From assembly GCF_009711345.1 (NCBI RefSeq), contig NZ_SMMA01000066.1:432574-496573 (forward strand): DNA of 64,000 nt, in the 5' to 3' direction. This DNA comes from Pseudovibrio flavus. GTDB taxonomy: Bacteria > Pseudomonadota > Alphaproteobacteria > Rhizobiales > Stappiaceae. Each line of letters begins with the position of its first letter. Within the stretch, counting starts at the first letter, position 1. Below, piece after piece: positions 62,841 to 64,000 of the stretch. The notes under the pieces were generated by a model that ran no database searches, had not been told where the DNA came from, and saw nothing but the letters and a program-made list of their open reading frames with translations. Both the position numbers and the translations under genes were made by a program.

Positions 62841-63266
62841 TTAGCTTTGTGGTAGTGCCTGCGCCAAAATTCCGCCGCAGGTTTTCAGATCGGAGACCAC
62901 CAGCTCGCTGAGCTGATCGCCCATGCCGATCATTGCTTGGCGCATGTCTGCGCGATATTCCTTGGACATGGCAATGATGTCTTGAACCACCTCATCTTGA
63001 GGCTGCATTGCAGTTGCTGAAAGCGTGCGACGCAAAAGCTCCTGAGCGCCATAGCTGTAGCTTGTCGCTGTGTTTGCATCGCCCTGCTGCTGCAGAAGCG
63101 TAGACATAAGCGTATAAAGTGATGTGCAGCGCTTGAGAGTGTGAGTTACAGCAGACTGCGAGCGATCGCTCTTCAATACTGACGCGATGGAGGAAAAACC
63201 TTCATCTATGGTATTCGCTGTCAAAGAAACACTCAATAAAGCAGCGCAGCAAGTCTGTGTTAACAT
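62841..63266 (-). CDS. Exported protein of unknown function
   Basis: A 141-residue protein with a likely signal peptide (about 1-17) and a helical, Ser/Gln/Thr-rich mature part. Cys residues lie at about 6, 7, 47 and 130. I recognise no family. A second secreted-type gene of similar flavour lies upstream on the same strand (63438 and beyond) with a 171-base gap, AT-rich and containing repeated TACGTA-like steps. Confidence that the frame is coding is moderate. Confidence 0.65.
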   Translation of the reverse strand: MLTQTCCAALLSVSLTANTIDEGFSSIASVLKSDRSQSAVTHTLKRCTSLYTLMSTLLQQQGDANTATSYSYGAQELLRRTLSATAMQPQDEVVQDIIAMSKEYRADMRQAMIGMGDQLSELVVSDLKTCGGILAQALPQS

Positions 63267-63437
63267 CGTTTTACCCCTCTACCTGTATGTATGTATCATG
63301 TAGGTAAAATACGTAGTTAGCAACGTGAAATTACATATAAAAACGTATTAGTACGTAGTGTTGAGGGCGCGACTTGCTAGTCTGACAAATTCTCCAGTGT
63401 GTCAGTTAATCGCTATGAACTGCTTGAAATAATGTGC

Positions 63438-64000
63438 TTATGGGAGCGGGATCAGATTTAACTGCGCGGGGGAATGGGCCACCATTCCGTTAAATCCATA
63501 GAGTCTGGAAAAGTGAGCGAGCTGGGCAATATCAATCTTTGCAGAGGATGGTTGAGGCAGGCTGTCGTAGCAAAGCACCTGAGCATTGCGGGCGGCGAAA
63601 AGACAGGTGCTCTGTGCTTGGGCAAAGGGAGGAAGTAGCTTTCCCGCTTCATCTCTAACAGAGCGGGCCTGTAAACACTGGGCGAAGGCTGTTTCGCACC
63701 AGCTAAGACCAACAAGCCGCGGGCTTGCGTTCTTGAACGTCTCCGCCTGAAGGAAAGCTGCTGAACTTCTTCCCAGCTTTACGATGATTTTGAGAGAGCG
63801 CTCTTGTAATCCAGCTTCTGCCTCAAGAACGGATAGGATGGTATCCAAGCGGGCGACATCTTTTCCATGGTTACAGAACGAGCTTTGAACGCCCGTCATG
63901 TTCGAGTGCAGATAAGGCGTAATGCTTTGGCGAATGGTCTCTTCGCTTGCTTCTTCCAAGCTCAAGAAACATTGACCGCTCGCTGAATAGCTGGAGATCT
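63438..64000 (-). CDS. Unknown protein, 5'-truncated by window edge
   Basis: An open frame running off the right edge. The visible C-terminal part is about 187 residues, with several Cys (in SFCNHG, GLSWCETAFAQCLQ, STCLF and VLCYDS), helical segments and no obvious motif. The residues before base 63965 continue in frame (SASGQCFLSLEE), so the start lies outside. I do not recognise the family. The gene may belong with the smaller leftward unknown downstream. Confidence 0.6.
   Translation of the reverse strand, partial: ISSYSASGQCFLSLEEASEETIRQSITPYLHSNMTGVQSSFCNHGKDVARLDTILSVLEAEAGLQERSLKIIVKLGRSSAAFLQAETFKNASPRLVGLSWCETAFAQCLQARSVRDEAGKLLPPFAQAQSTCLFAARNAQVLCYDSLPQPSSAKIDIAQLAHFSRLYGFNGMVAHSPAQLNLIPLP

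Noticed and set aside
1-64000. CRISPR array, prophage, IS element, toxin-antitoxin or restriction system
   Set aside because: No spaced direct repeats, transposase, integrase, phage structural or restriction-type motifs were found in any strong frame.

Overview
The window reads as an ordinary stretch of chromosome from an alphaproteobacterium of the order Hyphomicrobiales (Rhizobiales). Markers typical of that group are the F1-ATPase zeta inhibitor (DUF1476), fused indolepyruvate ferredoxin oxidoreductase, a DUF3126 protein, the transglutaminase-like cysteine proteinase, an NDUFS6-type CHCC zinc finger and PAS_5 proteins. GC content looks only slightly above 50%, which with the gene content suggests a marine Stappiaceae relative such as Pseudovibrio. 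That taxonomic call is inference. I see no insertion sequence, prophage, integrase, CRISPR array, toxin-antitoxin pair or recognisable defence island, and no clearly broken gene. Two genes (chrA and the last one) run off the window edges.

Layout. 1-3.2 kb: end of chrA, then the purine genes purC, purS, an unlisted 36-codon membrane peptide and purQ, all leftward. 3.5-7.2 kb: ATPase zeta inhibitor, an HpcH/HpaI aldolase, rpe, a BASS-type transporter and an Lrp/AsnC regulator. 7.4-12.6 kb: a 1161-residue indolepyruvate oxidoreductase divergent from that regulator, a P1 peptidase and a flavin reductase. 13.2-18.7 kb: a complete branched-chain amino acid ABC transporter, livHMGF plus a small membrane protein, then livK behind two hairpins. 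19-23.8 kb: two overlapping small secreted proteins, DUF1428, a MoxR ATPase/CoxE-like VWA pair whose second gene appears to start with CTG, a TrmN6-like methyltransferase and DUF2007. 23.9-30.7 kb: polyprenyl synthase, ispE, a TPR protein and ppdK. 30.8-37.4 kb: a GGDEF-EAL protein, radC overlapping the end of map's transcription unit, tRNA-Leu(UAA) and a chemoreceptor.

37.9-41 kb holds two tandem trkH potassium-channel genes with conspicuous hairpins in front of each. 41-48.7 kb: sfsA, gpt, a CinA N-domain protein translationally coupled to an FAD monooxygenase, a CHCC zinc finger, an alpha/beta hydrolase, cysE, two small conserved proteins, a gamma-carbonic anhydrase and the cysteine proteinase. 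49-52.3 kb: a tandem PilZ protein, a PAS_5 protein, a rhomboid and a CBS protein, with three orphan terminator-like hairpins in the gaps. 52.3-57 kb: patatin phospholipase, hisI and folE leftward, then an IscU-like protein, yidD, tRNA-Tyr and an ASCH protein. 57-64 kb: thrS, an acyltransferase, a repeat-containing secreted protein, a nitroreductase/flavin-reductase pair and two secreted unknowns.

Functional threads: amino-acid uptake and oxidation (liv operon, Lrp, indolepyruvate oxidoreductase), isoprenoid supply (ispE, polyprenyl synthase), potassium uptake, cyclic-di-GMP signalling (GGDEF-EAL plus tandem PilZ), and purine, histidine and folate metabolism. The least explained items are the short secreted proteins, the pur-operon micropeptide, and the structured intergenic regions. 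No clear new multi-gene system was found.
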